A stretch of 64,000 nucleotides of DNA from Flavobacterium sp. (GTDB lineage: Bacteria > Bacteroidota > Bacteroidia > Flavobacteriales > Flavobacteriaceae), in assembly GCF_027533505.1 (NCBI RefSeq), contig NZ_JAPZUB010000011.1, positions 1 to 64,000 on the forward strand, written 5' to 3'. The translations under genes and the position numbers were made by a program. This document shows, one piece after another, positions 63,792 through 64,000 of the stretch. A model generated the notes under the pieces. That model had not been told where the DNA came from, did not search any database, and saw only the letters and a program-made list of their open reading frames with translations. How positions within the stretch are numbered: the first letter of the stretch is position 1; each line of letters starts with the position of its first letter.

Positions 63792-63849
63792 TAGGAAAAA
63801 TACCCGATTGATTAGGTATTTTTCCTATTCGCGACAGGTATTTTTCCTA
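63792..63849. promoter_or_regulatory. Phased motif cluster (GGTATTTTTCCTA) upstream of the sensory operon
   Basis: TAGGAAAAATACC at 63792-63804, then its exact reverse complement GGTATTTTTCCTA at 63815-63827 and again at 63837-63849. The first two form a perfect 13-bp inverted repeat with a 10-base spacer, and the last two are direct repeats 22 bases apart. The cluster lies 74-131 bases upstream of the 63718 ATG. No exact TAnnTTTG lies between it and the gene. On the plus strand TAATTTTG occurs just right of the cluster (about 63880), so a divergent gene outside the window may share it. Confidence 0.7.
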
Positions 63850-64000
63850 AGTACCTGATATTCATTATTTTGGAAATTTAATTTTGCTGTTGGTAAAAGG
63901 ATTTTCAAAATCATTTATCGAACTCATAAATAAAATATAATACTTTTCGTACTTTTATTTGTAGAGGTAGCTTTATAATTGCTACTTTTTATAGGTTTAC

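Overview
The window is a stretch of flavobacterial (Bacteroidota) chromosome, most likely from a Flavobacterium-like member of the Flavobacteriaceae. The evidence is the AT-rich sequence, a gliding-motility/type IX secretion C-terminal domain at the left edge and a second type IX cargo at 22.9-24.0 kb, a menaquinone pathway, many SPI signal peptides ending A|Q, weak Shine-Dalgarno sequences, and repeated matches to the Bacteroidota -7 promoter consensus TAnnTTTG. I saw no rRNA or tRNA gene, IS element or CRISPR array. Functions are read from motifs and family resemblance, not from a database search.

Layout. 0-0.8 kb: end of a secreted adhesin-like protein, then a repeat island. 0.8-9.1 kb: aminotransferase, PDZ aspartyl protease, DUF1573 protein, valS with a long leader, and an M28 peptidase. 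9.2-10.8 kb: stand-alone receiver and FIST sensor protein. 10.9-16.5 kb: a leftward cluster rsfS-ftsH-LUD-cdsA-psd-ACBP-lipoprotein SOD (envelope quality control and phospholipid synthesis). 16.6-25.2 kb: birA, pyrE, NUDIX, coaD, ddl, PASTA protein, RluA-type synthase, endonuclease I, rRNA methyltransferase. 25.3-34.9 kb: kup, a repeat-rich secreted protein, a Ycf48-like lipoprotein, an ECF sigma operon and small membrane proteins. 35.4-46.5 kb: rightward menaquinone region (menD, menB, menA, menC) interleaved with PH-domain membrane proteins, CvfB and a metallo-hydrolase. 46.5-50.2 kb: glutaminyl cyclase, SRP RNA, dipeptide epimerase, VOC protein and SDR. 50.2-51.0 kb: a second, much longer heptamer repeat island. 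51.0-57.5 kb: transaldolase, a cysteine-less TlpA-like lipoprotein, an ABC-F protein, an acyltransferase, rhomboid and SIMPL proteins. 57.5-58.4 kb: an endolysin-like amidase and holin-like protein. 58.8-60.7 kb: yebC and gcvT. 60.9-63.7 kb: a four-gene operon (unknown protein, 7TM protein, histidine kinase, LuxR-type regulator).

The most interesting material is at the right end. A 13-bp motif (GGTATTTTTCCTA and close variants) occurs in phased clusters, 21-23 bp centre to centre, upstream of two transcription units: the four-gene sensory operon (63.79-63.85 kb) and the holin-like/amidase pair (58.61-58.67 kb). Neither unit has an exact TAnnTTTG match downstream of its cluster. The LuxR-type regulator has valine where the phosphoacceptor aspartate should be, although its kinase looks intact. 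I infer a dedicated regulatory circuit controlling a lysis-like cassette.

A second unusual signal is a pair of structured elements (511-633 and 50921-51022). They share 5' and 3' blocks and a closing stem with a compensatory change, and each follows arrays of 7-bp tandem repeats. One copy has a TAnnTTTG promoter positioned to start transcription at the closing stem.
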